Counted from the first letter of the stretch, positions 14,518 through 22,790 are shown. The stretch is DNA of 25,683 nt from Bacillota bacterium (GCA_023422005.1 JAEZSC010000087.1:1-25683); one strand, 5' to 3'. Notes: generated from the letters alone by a model not told the origin. Numbers and translations: made by a program.

Positions 14518-15506
14518 CGCCCCGCCCTCCTGCGCCGGCTCCACAGGCCAAGCGCCACGGCCACCGCTGCTACGGCCAGTGCCACCGCCGCCACGGCCCA
14601 ACCGGTTGGGTCCTGCCGGGCGGGGGCGTTGGCGGCCGGCGCCTGGGCCACGGCAAAGGCCGGCTCCTGGGGCTTGGGGATGTTGGCCCGGGTAACAAAC
14701 TGCACGCGCTGGGTGTGGGGATTGCCGTCGGCATCCTCGTAACGGATCACGACTTCCGCCGGTACTTCCAGCGTGAGCGGCGCGTCGCCGGGTTGGGCGG
14801 TCTTCCACGCGTCGGACTTCTTCACGGCTTCGGCGATGCTCCTGTCGAAGGCCATCGTAAGCTCCACGTCGGCGCTCTTGCCGCTTTCCAGGTTGCCGGC
14901 ATAAGCGTCGCCACCCACCGCGGTCAGGTTCCTTCCCTCAGCGGTGGCAAAGATGTTATAGATCATGACCTTGCCCAGGTTGTGCACGCCGAATTTGACC
15001 GTCACCGGGTCGGCGGCGTCCGCGGGCAGCGCTGCCGGTGTGTCGGCGAACAGGCGGAGCTCCTCCGAAGGCTGTTTCGATGCTTTCACCTCCACGGGCA
15101 CGGCCACGCTCAACGTGAGCGGCATGCCTCGACCATCTTCATAGCGGATGTCCAGCGTCACCGTATGCACGCCCGCTGCGGCGTCGTCGGAGGCCTTCAC
15201 ATCCAGCGCCATCGGGGCGGTTTTGCCGGCGTCCAGCTGCGCCAGATACAGCATGTTGCGCCCCCGGCACAGCAGTGCGCCGTCGGCACAGGAGGCCGTC
15301 ACGGCGATGTTGCGGGCCAGCTGCTTGTCATGGGTGTTGCGCAGCGTGAAGCTCAGTTCCGCGTGCCCGCCGGGGGTCAGCGCGTCACCGGCCAGCGCGT
15401 AGGCGTCCACAATCAGCCGTGTCTCCATGGGCGGCGCGGCCAGCACAGGGGCATTCATCGTCAGCGCCAGCAGCGCCGCGGCCAGCAATGTCACTACCTT
15501 CTTCAT
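14514..15506 (-). CDS. Secreted CARDB/NEW3-like domain protein with C-terminal membrane anchor
   Basis: This 330-residue protein starts with a signal peptide (MKKVVTLLAAALLALTM, cleavage probably after VLAA). It has two beta-rich repeats that look like CARDB/NEW3 domains: GHAELSFTLRNTHDKQLARNIAV with DIRYEDGRGMPL, and DPVTVKFGVHNLGKVMIYNI with VIRYEDADGNPH. A linker rich in Ala and Pro leads to one membrane segment (about 303-322) and a basic end, RRRRAGR. It would be displayed outside and anchored by its C-terminus. The start follows AGGAGG. Such proteins often sit with ABC-2 exporters in COG1361-like arrangements. The role is unknown; a sensor, scaffold or accessory exporter part is possible. 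Confidence 0.75.
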   Translation of the reverse strand: MKKVVTLLAAALLALTMNAPVLAAPPMETRLIVDAYALAGDALTPGGHAELSFTLRNTHDKQLARNIAVTASCADGALLCRGRNMLYLAQLDAGKTAPMALDVKASDDAAAGVHTVTLDIRYEDGRGMPLTLSVAVPVEVKASKQPSEELRLFADTPAALPADAADPVTVKFGVHNLGKVMIYNIFATAEGRNLTAVGGDAYAGNLESGKSADVELTMAFDRSIAEAVKKSDAWKTAQPGDAPLTLEVPAEVVIRYEDADGNPHTQRVQFVTRANIPKPQEPAFAVAQAPAANAPARQDPTGWAVAAVALAVAAVAVALGLWSRRRRAGR

Positions 15507-15520
15507 GGCGTTTCCTCCTG

Positions 15521-16651
15521 TCAGTCCTGAGAGACGGGTTCCTGGCGGGCCACCCGCTGCCACAGACGCGCCGCTGCCCAGCCCAGCAGTGGCAGAGCCG
15601 CCGCCCACAGCGTGCACAGCCACGCCGGCTGCCACAGCGCGCCCTGCCACAGCTGCGCCGCGTGCAGTTCCTTGAGCAATGGCATGGGCAGCAGTAGCCG
15701 CGAGGGAGCGTAGCGCAGCACGCAATCCAGCGCCGGAGAGGCGAGCTTGAGCATGGCCGCGATGGTCGGCGCGGCGAACAGCGCCATGGCCGCCACCGCC
15801 GGCGTTGTCACCGACGCCATGGCGGCGCTAAGTACGCCGGTGCACAGCGCCAGCGCCAGCGCGCCCAGCGCGCCCATGGCGGCCTGCAGGCCGGCCAGCT
15901 GCGCCAGCGTCAGCGGGTAGGCGATCTGGCTGTCATAGCCCGCGGCGTATTGCGCAGGCAAGCCGCCGCCCTGCAGGCCGAAGAGCGCCGCGCACACAAT
16001 CATCGGCAGCCCGAAGCACACAGCGGCGCTGATGAGTCCGTAAGCCGCCGCGGCGACCAGTTTGCCCAGCGCCAGCGTGCCCCGGCCGTGGCGGGTCGTG
16101 CGCACGCAGGCGGCCATCGCCGCGGCGCCCTCACCGCTGAACAGCGCTGAAGCGCCAAAGGCTGCCATCACCGCGCACAGCCACGCGGCTTCACTGCCAA
16201 AGGCCGCCAGCAGCGCCCGCCAGCCCTCCCAGTAACCATGCACGAAGGGCGCGTAGTCCGCCCGCAGCATGGGCGCCAGCCGCGCCGCCGCGTCGGCGGA
16301 AGCGCCATTGGGCGGTTGGGATTCCTCCAGGCCGGCCGCCGCCTGGAACTCCTCGTCCAGCGTGCGCAGCACGGACCGGCGCGCCTGGGTCTCGGGTGGG
16401 TCCGGGTTGTACCAATCGTTGGGCAGCGCACGCCAGTCGGCCAGCGCCCGGTCGGCCAGCGCCTGGTCCAGCGGCCCGGCATATTCCATGGAAATGCTGC
16501 GCACCCCGGCGGCCGGCAGGCCGTGCATGGATGTGAAGGTGCCATACCGGCCCGCCGACACGGCGATCAGGATCGCGACCACCGCCGCCCACAACACGCA
16601 CACCGGCAGGCTGAAGATCTTTTTCAGTTCGTAGATGAGGATACGGGTCAT
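15521..16651 (-). CDS. ABC-2-type transporter permease (second of two)
   Basis: This 376-residue membrane protein starts with ELKKIFSLPVCVLWAAVVA, the cytoplasmic helix plus first membrane segment usual for ABC-2 permeases. An extracytoplasmic region of roughly 110 residues follows. About five more membrane segments come next, between roughly residues 150 and 365. Its neighbour upstream is a similarly built permease that ends three bases earlier, so the two may form a heterodimer with the ATPase at 18135. The start at 16651 follows an AAAGGTG site. The substrate is not readable. Alanine content is high, as elsewhere in this cluster. Confidence 0.8.
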   Translation of the reverse strand: MTRILIYELKKIFSLPVCVLWAAVVAILIAVSAGRYGTFTSMHGLPAAGVRSISMEYAGPLDQALADRALADWRALPNDWYNPDPPETQARRSVLRTLDEEFQAAAGLEESQPPNGASADAAARLAPMLRADYAPFVHGYWEGWRALLAAFGSEAAWLCAVMAAFGASALFSGEGAAAMAACVRTTRHGRGTLALGKLVAAAAYGLISAAVCFGLPMIVCAALFGLQGGGLPAQYAAGYDSQIAYPLTLAQLAGLQAAMGALGALALALCTGVLSAAMASVTTPAVAAMALFAAPTIAAMLKLASPALDCVLRYAPSRLLLPMPLLKELHAAQLWQGALWQPAWLCTLWAAALPLLGWAAARLWQRVARQEPVSQD

Positions 16652-16654
16652 GGG

Positions 16655-17905
16655 CTACACCTTTCGGCGTTTCAGGTAAATTTTGGGTACCAGCCACAAA
16701 CCCAAAAGGCAGCATCCCACCCCCACGGCCAGTACGAACGCCAGCTGCCCGCCCTGCGGCACCAAGTCATCCAGGTTGCCTGCGCCGTGGGCGTTGATGC
16801 GGTAGAAGGGCAGCGCCTGCGTCACAGCATCCGTAACAGCCACCCAGCGGGGTCTGCTAATAGGAGCGTCGGAGTCCATGTTCGCAAACCACCAACTGAT
16901 ATACAGCCCGTAGCACAGCTTCCACAGGAAGAATTGCGCGGCCAGCATCAACGCGGACAGGCCCAATCCCGCCAAACCGCTTCCGCGCATCGCCGCGCAA
17001 ATCAGCGCTATCAGCGCCGCGCAAGCCGCGCTGCCCAACGTAGCCAGAATTGCGGATACCGCCCAGGCATGCAGATGGGACGCGGAATGCGTGGCCGGTA
17101 CGACGTTCCAGCCCTGTATTCCCAGCGGCACGACCCGCAGGCACAGCTCCCACAGGCACAACACGACCGCCACAGCCGCCGCCGTGAGCATCGCCGCGAG
17201 CACTTGCGCCAGCAACGCGGACCTGCGGCGCATGCCGGTCAGCATGATGGGTTCCATTTGCCGTGCGTTGGCCCAGCCCGCCAAGCCAATCAGCAGCACC
17301 GACAGCGGCAGCACGATGCCGAAGAGAACGACATCGGACAGCCCCACGCCGGTGACACTCATCATCTCGTCGATCAGAAATGTGGAAGAGGTGTCCGTCC
17401 AGCCCATATCGTAGTGCAAGACGGGCACAACAGGCGGGCGGGACGTCAGTGTTTCGTACCTTTGGCGGGTATCGAGGTTCACCTTTTCACCGTCGGCGGC
17501 AATGCCGGTTTGCAACGCGTCCTTGGCCTGTTGCCATTCTGTTTGCAGCATCTCGGCGGTCTGCATGTCCATCAGGTTCAGATAGGCCATGGACACACCA
17601 AAGGCAGGACGTTGTCCAGGCTGCGACCAATAACCCAGGTCGCCCGAGTCGGGTCGATACTCTTCGGGCCTGGAGGCGGCATATTGCTGATAATCGGAGA
17701 GCATCTGCGCATGCAGCGCGTCGGTCAGCGTTTGGCCCTCGTAGCGGGCGTAAACCTCGCGCATACCGCCTATGGAGCCATCCAGAGACAGTTTGATGTT
17801 GTTGTAGCTGTTGAGCGCCAGCAGCACCGCGCTTAGTGCCAACGCAACCCACACGACCTTGCGGTTGAGTATCTTTTTGAGTTCAAAAGCGATCAGTGTT
17901 TTCAT
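16655..17905 (-). CDS. ABC-2-type transporter permease (first of two)
   Basis: This 416-residue membrane protein begins MKTLIAFELKKILNRKVVW, a typical ABC-2 permease N-terminus. An exposed region of about 150 residues follows, rich in Tyr and Gln. Further membrane segments start at about residue 185 and end in a basic tail. I place the start at 17905, with AAGGGG a short distance upstream. The frame continues upstream to 18088, but that part is translation of the repeat at 18010-18071 and is not credible protein. The stop is three bases before the next permease start. No clear promoter is seen upstream, so it may depend on read-through past the repeat. Confidence 0.8.
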   Translation of the reverse strand: MKTLIAFELKKILNRKVVWVALALSAVLLALNSYNNIKLSLDGSIGGMREVYARYEGQTLTDALHAQMLSDYQQYAASRPEEYRPDSGDLGYWSQPGQRPAFGVSMAYLNLMDMQTAEMLQTEWQQAKDALQTGIAADGEKVNLDTRQRYETLTSRPPVVPVLHYDMGWTDTSSTFLIDEMMSVTGVGLSDVVLFGIVLPLSVLLIGLAGWANARQMEPIMLTGMRRRSALLAQVLAAMLTAAAVAVVLCLWELCLRVVPLGIQGWNVVPATHSASHLHAWAVSAILATLGSAACAALIALICAAMRGSGLAGLGLSALMLAAQFFLWKLCYGLYISWWFANMDSDAPISRPRWVAVTDAVTQALPFYRINAHGAGNLDDLVPQGGQLAFVLAVGVGCCLLGLWLVPKIYLKRRKV

Positions 17906-18009
17906 GCGCCTATTACCCCTTGTCCAACGTTCCCCGTAGAGGGTTGTTTTGTCTGTTTGCGGGACTGTCGCGCTAAGTGCATAAAGTGCATACTTCAAAT
18001 AGATGGCAA

Positions 18010-18071
18010 GGATTTCGCGCCTTTGAGGCGCGACCAAAGGGCTTTCCGATCGCCCTTTGGAAACCTTCGGC
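18010..18071. repeat. Dispersed palindromic repeat, copy B (short form)
   Basis: GGATTTCGCG at 18010-18019 is followed directly by the 46-base core at 18026-18071, which matches copy A with a single change (A for G in the loop). The stem is CCAAAGGGC (18034-18042) with GCCCTTTGG (18052-18060). It lies between the ABC ATPase stop and the first permease start, and interrupts an otherwise tightly packed gene row. A small separate hairpin, ACAATT-ATGC-AATTGT, is near 18085-18100. Confidence 0.8.
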
Positions 18072-18134
18072 CCCAATTTGACGAACAATTATGCAATTGT
18101 ACGACAACACCACAGCCCTGCCGGGGGAAAAGGC

Positions 18135-19010
18135 TCATTCCCCGCTGGCCTGGCGGAAGTGGTACAAGTACACGTCCTCCAGCCCTGGCTCGGCGGCGGC
18201 CACGCCGGGCAGCTGCGGCGCGTCGTCGCCCACGAGGCGCAGTTCCACGCCGCCCTCCACGTTGCGGATGTTGCCGATCAAGTGCCGGCGCTTGAGCTCG
18301 CCCAGGTCCTCGGGTTTTGCATGCACGGTCCACACGCGGCCCCGGGCTTCCTGCACGATGTCCTGGGGCGCGGCCATGCGCAGCATGCGGCCCTCTTTCA
18401 TCAGCAGCACGTGGCCGGCGATGTACTCAATGTCGCTGACGATGTGGGTGGATAGCAGCACCAGGCGTGACGCGGCGATCTCCGAAATCATATTGCGAAA
18501 GCGCACGCGCTCCTGCGGGTCCAGGCCCGAGGTGGGCTCATCCAGTATCAGTATTTCCGGGTCATTGAGCAGCGCCTGGGCGATGCCCAAGCGCCTGCGC
18601 ATGCCGCCGGAGAAGCCGCTGACGCGGCGTTTGGCGTCAGCCGCCAGGCTCACGGTCTCCAGCAGTTCCTCCACGCGGCGCTCGGTCTGCTTGCGGTCCA
18701 GCCCCTTGAGCGCGGCGATGTAGCGCAGCGTGTCCAGCGCGGTGAAGCCCCGGTAGAAGCCGAACTCCTGAGGTAGATAGCCCAGCATGTCGCGGTAGGC
18801 TTCCCCCAGCTTCTCGATGGGAGTGCCGCCCAGCGTCACGCTGCCGGATGTGGGCTCCAGTATGCCGGTGATCATGCGCATCAGCGTGGTCTTGCCGCTG
18901 CCGTTGGGGCCCAGCAGGCCGTAGACGCCGCCGCCCAGTGAGAAGTTCAGGTCGTCCACGGCCACCTTTTTGCCATAGACCTTGGTCAGGTTACACACGC
19001 TCAGTTCCAT
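18135..19010 (-). CDS. ABC-2-type transporter ATP-binding protein
   Basis: This 291-residue ATPase has Walker A GPNGSGKT at residues 34-41, the Q-loop in YLPQEFGFY, the signature FSGGMRRRLGIAQAL, Walker B ILILDEPTSGLDP, and the switch histidine in LLSTHIVSD. The MRRRLGIA form is typical of ATPases that serve ABC-2 exporters. A C-terminal extension of about 80 residues follows the core, also usual in this group. The ATG at 19010 overlaps the end of the membrane-protein gene by ten bases. Its permease partners are most likely the two encoded downstream. Confidence 0.93.
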   Translation of the reverse strand: MELSVCNLTKVYGKKVAVDDLNFSLGGGVYGLLGPNGSGKTTLMRMITGILEPTSGSVTLGGTPIEKLGEAYRDMLGYLPQEFGFYRGFTALDTLRYIAALKGLDRKQTERRVEELLETVSLAADAKRRVSGFSGGMRRRLGIAQALLNDPEILILDEPTSGLDPQERVRFRNMISEIAASRLVLLSTHIVSDIEYIAGHVLLMKEGRMLRMAAPQDIVQEARGRVWTVHAKPEDLGELKRRHLIGNIRNVEGGVELRLVGDDAPQLPGVAAAEPGLEDVYLYHFRQASGE

Positions 19011-19795
19011 TGCAGCAGTTTCCTTTCCATCATCCTGGAGTGTTCGGACAGCACGATCTTGAGCACGCCGACCAGCGCCAGCGCCGAAATGGCCATGGCC
19101 AGCGCCCAGGCCAGGGGCGTCACGCTCAGCAGTTCCTTCATTTGCGTTTGGGCGCAGGCGGCCGCCGCGCCGTTGGCCAGCGCGATGGCCAGCGCCACCT
19201 GGGCGGAGCTGGCCCGCCCGTGCAGCGCCGCCGAGAGCCCCAGCCCCAGCGCCGAGCCGGCGCAGAAGGGCACCACGACGATGCCGGCAGCCAACCACCC
19301 CTGGCCCGCGCCGGACACCGCGCCCAGCGCCGCCGCGCAGGCGGCGGACAGCGCCCCCACGATCAGCATACGGGCGCTCATGACCCGGGCGGAGGAATAG
19401 CGGCAGGCGCTCTCGATCTCGCCCATGCCCTCGTCGGCGCCGTGGAACAGCTCAAGCAGGCCCAGCAGCGCCGGCAGCGGCGCCATGCCGATTACGACGG
19501 CAACGCGGCTGGCCTGCTGGGCGGGCATGTGCAGCAGCGCCACGCCCAGCGCGCACAGCGCCAGGCTGGCCCCGTAATACCACAGCGGCAGGAAGCGCGC
19601 CTGTATGCGCAGCTGCTGCCACAGGCTGCGCACGGGGCTGGGGCGGTTGTGGTCCAGCAGAGCCGCGGCGGCCCGGGCCGCGGCCTCGCGGGCGGCGGGC
19701 GGGGGAGGCGGCGTCTTATAGGCGTCCAGTTCTCCGGCCAGTTCGGCCAGCAGTTGGCGGTCGTCGATGTCCAGTTCAGAGGAGTTCCTGCTCAT
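19001..19795 (-). CDS. Six-TM membrane protein between ECF sigma factor and ABC ATPase, candidate anti-sigma or transport partner
   Basis: This 264-residue protein has a cytoplasmic N-terminal part of about 65 residues (including the run PPPPPAAREAAARAAA) and about six membrane segments from residue 70 on. A conserved-looking loop, GMGEIESACRYSSARVMSAR, lies between segments two and three. Its start overlaps the sigma gene end by 20 bases, and its end overlaps the ATPase start by 10 bases. Genes in this position often encode the anti-sigma factor, but the zinc-binding HxxxCxxC of classical ZAS anti-sigma domains is absent. A transport subunit is equally possible. The start follows AAAGGAG. 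I do not recognise a named family. Confidence 0.6.
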   Translation of the reverse strand: MSRNSSELDIDDRQLLAELAGELDAYKTPPPPPAAREAAARAAAALLDHNRPSPVRSLWQQLRIQARFLPLWYYGASLALCALGVALLHMPAQQASRVAVVIGMAPLPALLGLLELFHGADEGMGEIESACRYSSARVMSARMLIVGALSAACAAALGAVSGAGQGWLAAGIVVVPFCAGSALGLGLSAALHGRASSAQVALAIALANGAAAACAQTQMKELLSVTPLAWALAMAISALALVGVLKIVLSEHSRMMERKLLQWN

Positions 19796-20315
19796 CCTGC
19801 TCTCCTTTCAGCCTGTCGCGCAGCTTTTCCATGGCCAGCCGCAGGCGGGATTTTACGGTGTTCTCGTTGCTTTTGGTCGTACGGGCGATGTCCTTGATGC
19901 TCATGTCGTGGTAGTAGAACAGCACCAGCGCCTCCTGCTGGGCGGCGGGCAGCCCCAGCACGCACGCGCGCACCCGGCGGTATTCGTCCCGGCGCATCAG
20001 CAGGCGCACGGCGTCGCCGTCGTCGCCCATGTCGTCGCGCAGCGGCTGGGTGGGCGGCATGCGCCGGAAGTGGGCGTTTACCTCGTTGCCGGCGATGGTG
20101 AACAGAAACGGCCGGAAGCGCCCCATGGGCCGGTAGCCGCGCACAGAGCGCACGAGGTTTTCAAAGGTGGCCTGAGCGATGTCCTGGGCGGCCACGCGGC
20201 TGCCGGTGCGCCGCGCAGCGTAGGCGAACACCTCGTCGTAATGGTGCAGCACCAGCAGCTCCATGGCCGCGCGGTTGCCTTTGGCCGATTCCATCATTAA
20301 CTGATCATCATCCAA
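19776..20315 (-). CDS. ECF-type RNA polymerase sigma factor
   Basis: This 179-residue sigma factor would direct RNA polymerase to a small regulon, probably including its own operon. Region 2 runs from LMMESAKGNRAAMELLVLHH through DIAQATFENLVRSV and FRPFLFTIAGNEVNAHFRR. Region 4 holds LPAAQQEALVLFYYHDMSIKD and the helix-turn-helix NENTVKSRLRLAMEKL. I chose TTG at 20315, with GGCGGTGG four bases upstream. The in-frame GTG at 20357 would lie upstream of the predicted transcript start. The next gene overlaps by 20 bases, which suggests coupled synthesis. Confidence 0.88.
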   Translation of the reverse strand: MDDDQLMMESAKGNRAAMELLVLHHYDEVFAYAARRTGSRVAAQDIAQATFENLVRSVRGYRPMGRFRPFLFTIAGNEVNAHFRRMPPTQPLRDDMGDDGDAVRLLMRRDEYRRVRACVLGLPAAQQEALVLFYYHDMSIKDIARTTKSNENTVKSRLRLAMEKLRDRLKGEQDEQELL

Positions 20316-20342
20316 TTTACCACCGCCTTTGTAACATCTATG

Positions 20343-20371
20343 ATAATGGCAATACACGGTAAAAAGTTCAA
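20343..20371 (-). promoter_or_regulatory. Promoter of the sigma-factor/ABC cluster
   Basis: On the minus strand, TTGAAC (20371-20366) and CATTAT (20348-20343) are separated by 17 bases. The -35 contains GAAC, the element many ECF sigma factors recognise, so autoregulation is possible but not shown. Confidence 0.5.
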
Positions 20372-20399
20372 ACGATTTCTATATTTACAAAAAAATCCG

Positions 20400-20428
20400 T
20401 TGACAGTCGGAATGCTATCGCATATACT
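20400..20428 (+). promoter_or_regulatory. Promoter of the trp operon
   Basis: Perfect TTGACA (20400-20405) and TATACT (20423-20428) are separated by 17 bases. Transcription would start near 20435, just before the Trp T-box. The divergent sigma-cluster promoter begins 29 bases away. Confidence 0.9.
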
Positions 20429-20444
20429 GCACGCAACGACAAAC

Positions 20445-20709
20445 CTTTGAGCAAGAGTAGTACGAACGGCCTGGTACGCACAGAGAGCCGCTAATGGTGG
20501 GAATGCGGCGGTACGGACGGTTCCGAATGGACTTGTGAGGGCGGCTCGAAACCCGGGAGGGGAGTAGACGCCGACGGGTGCCCGCCCGTTATCAGCAGGG
20601 CGCATGTGTTGGCATGCGGAGATGAGTGGATGGCGTATTTTTCGCCATCAATTTGGGTGGTATCGCAGGAGCAAGGCTTCTGTCCCAGCAGTGGGGCAGG
20701 AGCCTTTTT
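20445..20709 (+). ncRNA. T-box riboswitch, tryptophan-specific, upstream of trpE
   Basis: The leader shows GCAAGAGTAG at the base of stem I, AGAGAG at 20482-20487, and the GGTGGGAAT block. The specifier loop CGAA-TGG-AC has TGG at 20528-20530. A stem II/IIA-type region follows, containing GGGAGGGGAGTAG and CCCGTTA. The conserved T-box TGGGTGGTATCGCAGG is at 20654-20669. The tryptophan codon matches the trp genes behind it. Uncharged tRNA-Trp should favour transcription of the operon. This and its promoter occupy the gene-free interval 20316-20748. Confidence 0.93.
20674..20709 (+). terminator. Terminator half of the Trp T-box leader
   Basis: AGGCTTCTGTCCC (20674-20686) pairs with GGGGCAGGAGCCT (20693-20705), thirteen pairs including two G-U, over a six-base loop, followed by TTTTT. 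Confidence 0.9.
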
Positions 20710-20748
20710 GTATTTTCATAACGGGACAAACCGCACTTGGAGGGCAGC

Positions 20749-22212
20749 ATGAACATCACGCCGGATTTCGAGATGATCACGAAACTTGCGAAGGACTACA
20801 ACACGATACCGGTGTGCCGGGAGCTGTACGCCGACATCGCCACGCCCATCGCGCTGCTGCGGCGCTTGCTGGCCGTGTCCTCCCGGTGCTTCCTGCTGGA
20901 GAGCGTGGAGGGCGGCGAGCGCTGGGCGCGCTACTCGTTTTTGGGCTTCGACCCGAGCTTGCGGGCTACATGTGAAGACGGCCGTGTGACGCTGCAGGGC
21001 GCGCAGAACCGCGTCGTGCGCACCGACCGGCCGCTGGACGTGCTCCGCGAGATCATCGAGAAATACCGCGCGCCGCGCCTGCCCGGCATGCCCAGCTTCA
21101 CCGGCGGGTTCGTCGGCGCCTTCGGCTATGGCATGATCGGCTATTCCGAGCCCAGCTCCCACGTGGCCCACGGCGGCTTCCCGGATTTCGACGGTATGCT
21201 CTTCGATAAGGTCATTGCCTTCGATCACCTGCGTCAGAGGATCTTCGTGATCGCCAACGTGGACGCCGGAGATCTGCCGGCCAGCTATGAGCGCGCCGTG
21301 GCCGACATCGGGCGCATCTGCGAACTGGTCGAAAGCACAGACCCGCTGCCACCGGTGGAGCCCATCACCGGCGTGGATTTCTCGTGCAACGTGACCGCGG
21401 AGCAGTTCGCCGCCATGGTGGAGCGCACCAAGGCATACATCCTGGACGGCGACATCTTCCAGGCGGTCATCAGCCGGCGCTTCCAGAGCCCGTGCCGGGG
21501 CAGCCTGTTGGGGGCCTACCGCGTGCTGCGCACGACCAACCCTTCGCCCTACATGGTTTATCTGCACGTGGACGGGCGGGAGGTCATCTGCTCCTCTCCG
21601 GAGACGCTGGTGCGCCTGCAGGACGGGCGGCTGACCACGTTCCCGCTGGCGGGCTCCCGGCCAAGGGGGCGCACGCCGGAGCAGGATGAGGCGCTGGAGG
21701 CCGAGCTGCTGGCCGACGAGAAGGAACTGAGCGAGCACAACATGCTGGTGGATCTGGCCCGCAACGACCTTGGCCGCGTCAGCTCCGTGGGCTCCGTGCT
21801 GGTGGCCGACTATCTGCGGGTGCAGCGGTATTCGCGGGTCATGCACATCGCCAGCCAGGTGGAAGGCGACCTGAAGCCCGGTTGCGACGCGCTGGACGCG
21901 CTGGAGGCCATACTGCCCGCCGGCACCCTGAGCGGCGCGCCCAAGATTCGGGCGTGCCAGATCATCGACGAGCTGGAGGGCGCGCCGCGGGGGCTGTATG
22001 GCGGGGCCATCGGCTATGTGGATTTCGCCGGCAATCTGGACACATGCATCGCCATACGCATGGCCGTGCGCGATGGCGACCGGCTCACCGTGCAGGCCGG
22101 CGCGGGCATTGTGGCCGACAGCGTGCCCCACAAGGAATATGAGGAATCGGCCAACAAGGCCGGCGCGGTGATCGCCGCGATACAGCGTGCCGCAGAGGAG
22201 GGCTTGCAATGA
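20749..22212 (+). CDS. trpE: Anthranilate synthase component I
   Basis: This 487-residue subunit converts chorismate to anthranilate using ammonia supplied by TrpG. The chorismate-binding core is seen in GDIFQAVISRRF, SPETLVRL, LAGSRPRGRT, LVDLARNDLGRV and PAGTLSGAPKIRA. The N-terminal tryptophan-feedback motif LLES is present at about residues 46-49, so inhibition by Trp is expected in addition to T-box control. ATG at 20749 follows GGAGGG; the in-frame TTG 12 bases upstream lies within that ribosome binding region. The stop overlaps the trpG start by four bases. Confidence 0.97.
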   Translation: MNITPDFEMITKLAKDYNTIPVCRELYADIATPIALLRRLLAVSSRCFLLESVEGGERWARYSFLGFDPSLRATCEDGRVTLQGAQNRVVRTDRPLDVLREIIEKYRAPRLPGMPSFTGGFVGAFGYGMIGYSEPSSHVAHGGFPDFDGMLFDKVIAFDHLRQRIFVIANVDAGDLPASYERAVADIGRICELVESTDPLPPVEPITGVDFSCNVTAEQFAAMVERTKAYILDGDIFQAVISRRFQSPCRGSLLGAYRVLRTTNPSPYMVYLHVDGREVICSSPETLVRLQDGRLTTFPLAGSRPRGRTPEQDEALEAELLADEKELSEHNMLVDLARNDLGRVSSVGSVLVADYLRVQRYSRVMHIASQVEGDLKPGCDALDALEAILPAGTLSGAPKIRACQIIDELEGAPRGLYGGAIGYVDFAGNLDTCIAIRMAVRDGDRLTVQAGAGIVADSVPHKEYEESANKAGAVIAAIQRAAEEGLQ

Positions 22213-22790
22213 TCCTTTTGATCGACAACTATGATTCCTTCACCTACAACCTCTACCAGCTGCTGGCCGGTTTGGGCGCCGATGTGCGCGTGGTGCGCAA
22301 CGACGCGCTGGATGTGGCCGGCATCCGGGCCTTGCGGCCCAGCCACATCGTGCTGTCGCCGGGGCCGGGCTATCCCCGCGACGCCGGCGTGTGTGAGCAG
22401 GCCGTATCTGGTCTGGCTGGCGAGTTCCCGATGCTGGGCGTGTGTCTGGGCCATCAGGCCATCTGCGAGGTGTTCGGGGCCCGGGTGGAGCACGCCCGGC
22501 GGCTGATGCACGGCAAGTCCAGCCACATCGCCGTGGACGCGGCCTGCCCGCTGTTCGCAGGGTTGGGTGGCCATGTGCAGGGCGCGCGCTACCACTCGCT
22601 GGCTGCCCGGCGGGACACCATACCCGAAGCGCTGCGGGTGGTGGCCCAGGATGAGGACGGTGAGGTGATGGCCGTGGCCCACCGGCAGCACCGGGTTTAC
22701 GGTCTGCAGTTCCACCCCGAATCGATCCTGACGCCCCAAGGGCCAGCCATTGTGGCCAACTTTTTGAAAATTGCGGGAGGTGCGGCATGA
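22209..22790 (+). CDS. trpG: Anthranilate synthase component II, glutamine amidotransferase
   Basis: This 193-residue class I amidotransferase releases ammonia from glutamine for TrpE. The start, LLIDNYDSFTYNLYQ, is characteristic of TrpG/PabA. The catalytic cysteine is in GVCLGHQAI (about residue 79), and the histidine-glutamate pair is in QFHPES. The oxyanion region SPGPGYP is intact. It is not fused to trpD as in some bacteria. It overlaps both neighbours as ATGA. A shared role with folate synthesis cannot be excluded but the operon points to tryptophan. Confidence 0.96.
   Translation: MILLIDNYDSFTYNLYQLLAGLGADVRVVRNDALDVAGIRALRPSHIVLSPGPGYPRDAGVCEQAVSGLAGEFPMLGVCLGHQAICEVFGARVEHARRLMHGKSSHIAVDAACPLFAGLGGHVQGARYHSLAARRDTIPEALRVVAQDEDGEVMAVAHRQHRVYGLQFHPESILTPQGPAIVANFLKIAGGAA

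Noticed and set aside
14518..14808. Upstream extension of the FtsX-like gene
   Set aside because: The extension is Arg/Gly/Pro-rich and lies out of frame in the coding region of the neighbouring gene; a start with AGGAGGG exists at 14517.
16238..17836. 532-codon open frame on the plus strand
   Set aside because: It is antisense to the two ABC-2-like permease genes, and is rich in His, Gln and Arg without motifs; no ribosome binding site or promoter context.
17906..18088. N-terminal extension of the first permease to 18088
   Set aside because: Most of it is a translation of the palindromic repeat at 18010-18071; the permease helix starts at MKTLIAFELKK.
20716..22209. 497-codon open frame on the minus strand opposite trpE
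   Set aside because: It is the antisense shadow of trpE in a GC-rich genome; trpE itself has full motifs, ribosome binding site and T-box.
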